Assembly: GCF_011397635.1 (NCBI RefSeq) | Contig: NC_064770.1 | Span: 19,313,707 to 19,377,706, forward strand | Direction of reading: 5' to 3' | DNA: 64,000 bases | Origin: Epinephelus fuscoguttatus | Taxonomy: Eukaryota > Chordata > Actinopteri > Perciformes > Serranidae | In this document: positions 61,601 through 64,000 of the stretch, piece after piece | How positions within the stretch are numbered: position 1 is the stretch's first letter | How the letters are laid out: the number at the start of each line of letters is the position of its first letter | Notes under the pieces: model-generated | What the model was told of the DNA's origin: nothing | Databases searched by the model: none | Seen by the model: the letters and a program-made list of their open reading frames with translations, nothing else | Program-made: the position numbers and the translations under genes

Positions 61601-63888
61601 CACTCTGTTACTGGTAAAAGTCCTGCATTCTAAAATAATACTTCACTTAAAGTACTAAAGTAAAACTCGTATGGTGTATGACCCATTTCAGAGAAACATG
61701 TTTTGTCTATTTATATTTTTATTATCAATATGAACCTAAAAATTAACTAAAAACTAAAGGTATAAAATAAAGGAAGTGAAGTAAACAACATAGTACAATA
61801 TTTGCCTCTAAATTATAATGTAGAAGAAGTATAAAGTAGCAAAAAAAAAAACAAAAAAAAAAACAACTCAAGTACAGTACAGGTACCTGGAGTGAATGTA
61901 CTTAGTTACTACCTTCTTTAGAGTAAACTCCACTTCCTTCACCTGATAGGCTGGGTTCAATGGCACCTGCACATATAACAACAGTTTCATGGCAAATATA
62001 CATGCAACCCTTCAACATACATTTTTCAAAGGGCTTTGAAGTAAATACCATGTCTTACACATGATACATTCTGCACTGCATGGCTGAATGCCTTATTACA
62101 ACATACTGTATATAGAAATAAATACTTATTTCTTTTACAACAACAGAGTAGCTCTCCAGGGCCCCTGATGAGGGTCAATGTCCTGCTCACTGACACTTTA
62201 CAGCAGGGTGTTTGGGAACACAGAGCACACTGCTAAACCACAAGATTAAACTGTAAATGTAATTTCAAATCTGTAAACAACTCTGATACTGACCATTATA
62301 ATTCCAGCTTTGGCTGACGCATATTGGAAAAGGATCCATTCATACATGTTGGGTCCCCAAACTCCCAGTCTGTCGCCTCTCTTCAGGCCCAAAGCAAGCA
62401 GACCTGCAGCCGCCTTGTCAACCTGCACCAACAAACGTCACAACAATAGCAGGTATGTTGTCACCGCTGACAGTAGAATTCTGACATTTTACAATTTAGC
62501 TTTCCTGCCTTTGTTAGCGTTTAATGATTTCTTTTTACTGCATGCAATGAAGGTATTCCTGTAAATCAGAGGACGTGATGATTTCCTTAAGAAGAAAAGA
62601 ACAAATTCACATTGTGAAACTAAATTTCATGGGAGTTGCATCATTTAAAGTCACTGACACACCAGACAGTCATTTTAAAAAGGCACATTCTGTGCTTTAG
62701 GATTAACACGTGATTTTGTCAGGTGTAAAAAGTTCTAACAGCTATTTTATTGAGTTAACATTGAAATGAATCACATCTTGTTGAAACTGTGCAAAGGTTT
62801 TCCGGACGCCGTCCTGCAGGAAGGCCACAGCTTCACGGTCAGGCCAGCGCTGCACTGTGGAGTCCAGGCACTGGCCTACAGTCAGGGGGAGCAGAGAGAT
62901 GGTGGAGGTGCCGTGGACATAGCTGGTAGTCAGAGAGGGTTTGTTGGGAGGAGTGTCCACATGGAGGGACCTGGCATACATAGAATGAGGAAAAGCACAG
63001 CAGTCAGTTTAAGTAACAAGTAATTTTCATGTTCCTCTTTTTAAGTGTAGCCTACCAAAACAAAAGGCATCTTCCAGCGACAGTCCTTGGACCAAATTGG
63101 CCATAATGCTCTTGGGGTCGGGTTTTCAGATCTAGTAATACATCCATGGGCTACAACTTTGCAAGTGATCTCTCCAGCCCTCCGTAAGCTCAGTCCTCTT
63201 CTGCTTTAGGCTAGCAAGATTACATTAGCCGGTACTAGAATAACAAACCCAAATATCTTCTGATTAAACTGTAGTTGGTTGAGATGCATTATGGGTAATT
63301 TACAGTGACACAGTGACCTTTGACCCTTGACGTTTAACTACCAAAATCTGATCAGTTTTTCTTTGAGTCCAAGTTGAGGTTGGTGCCAAAATTGAAGAAA
63401 GGCATTCTTGAGATTCTTGAGATATTGCAATGTGACCTTAAACCAAGGAAATCTGATCAGTTCATCAAGTTCAAGTGGACGTTTGTGCCAAAGTTGAGGA
63501 AATTCCCGCAAGGTGTTGTTGAGATATTGTGTTCACAGCAATGGGACAGACAAAAACGTATAGCCACACCTGTCACCGGAGCAGAGGCATAAAACCTGTC
63601 CATTCTGAATCAGATAGATAGTTGAATTTGTGCTTTTTTAAACTGATGAACAACCAATCCTATAGGCTATTTAGATATCTCACAATGATCTTTGTCACTT
63701 GGTTTAAAAGCATCTTCAGTAAATACTTGAGTACAACCATGTTGCCATTTGACCACTAAACATAAAATGCATTGAACTCACCGACACCACTGGAGCAGAC
63801 CTGTGCTGCATAATTTCCAAGCCTTGCTGTGTTTGAGTCCATCCACAGATCTGACACTGTGAGCACAGGATCTTAACAGTGCTGACAT
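58666..63888 (-). pseudogene. acsf2: acsf2 copy 5, frameshifted in exons 8 and 13
   Basis: Exons are 63782-63888, 62775-62970, 62294-62422, 61913-61966, 61327-61445, 61025-61187, 60840-60935, 60608-60751, 60434-60525, 60269-60345, 60078-60185, 59840-59991, 59214-59351, 58979-59089, 58828-58896 and 58666-58716. Exon 8 is 2 nt short (near 60653), which leads to TGA at 60611-60613. Exon 13 is 4 nt short (two 2-nt losses near 59280 and 59306) and destroys the GRIKD...GGENIYP motif. The rest is in phase. The last exon has the ancestral 51-nt length and ends KKLFH. The lysine motif reads TAIRK. Its 5' half (exon 5 to exon 1) lacks the Tc1 element and differs from copies 2-4, so it is an older branch there. 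It is the most 5' copy in transcription order. Confidence 0.75.
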
Positions 63889-64000
63889 TGCTCCTAAGTA
63901 TCAAACAGTCTGTTACAGCTGGATCTAAACACTCGCTGGTGAGCAGATACTGGGTCCTAACAACTAATATGCTCAGTTTTACCTGCCTATCTTGACATAA
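63889..64000 (-). promoter_or_regulatory. 5' flank of acsf2 copy 5
   Basis: This is the 5' UTR and proximal promoter of copy 5, cut by the window end. It aligns with the same interval upstream of copies 2 to 4. The CCAAT-equivalent position lies just beyond the window. Confidence 0.4.

Overview
The window is vertebrate nuclear DNA, most likely from a ray-finned (probably percomorph) fish. Genes are split by GT-AG introns, proteins closely match vertebrate families, and introns and spacers are full of decayed Tc1-like elements, short terminal-inverted-repeat elements and microsatellites typical of teleosts. No bacterial operon, CRISPR array or phage module is present.

Left part (about 1-25 kb). 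On the + strand come the last three coding exons of a RICH-type RhoGAP, most likely arhgap44 (2598-5124), ending in a class I PDZ ligand. Next is a one-exon membrane RING finger gene on the - strand, rnf222-like (11491-12120). Then comes a complete eight-exon ndel1 gene on the + strand (CDS 17391-23164; CpG-rich promoter and probable 5' exon near 14.5-14.7 kb; long 3' UTR to about 24.74 kb). From memory, ARHGAP44, NDEL1 and RNF222 all lie on human 17p, which supports these names.

Right part (about 25.6-64 kb). This is a head-to-tail tandem array of five copies of a 16-exon mitochondrial acyl-CoA synthetase gene, acsf2, all on the - strand. I placed all 16 coding exons of every copy by splice sites and frame. 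Copy 1 (25668-34905), nearest ndel1 and convergent with it, is open throughout: 1812 nt, 603 aa, with a basic mitochondrial presequence and all adenylation motifs. Each of copies 2-5 carries its own frame-breaking indel(s): copy 2 in exon 8, copy 3 in exon 5, copy 4 in exons 2 and 3, copy 5 in exons 8 and 13. The copies are mosaics. Copy 4 matches copy 5 in its 3' half and copy 3 in its 5' half, including the same Tc1-like insertion, which points to unequal exchange. Copies 2, 4 and 5 also replace the glycine before the catalytic lysine with arginine.

The first intron of copy 1 (30283-34798) holds a CpG-rich spot with a possible orphan + strand exon, inverted copies of one repeat, a roughly 187-bp tandem repeat and a perfect 18-bp hairpin. 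The main open question is whether the array is one working gene plus four decaying copies, or whether some breaks are consensus errors in a hard-to-assemble duplicated locus.
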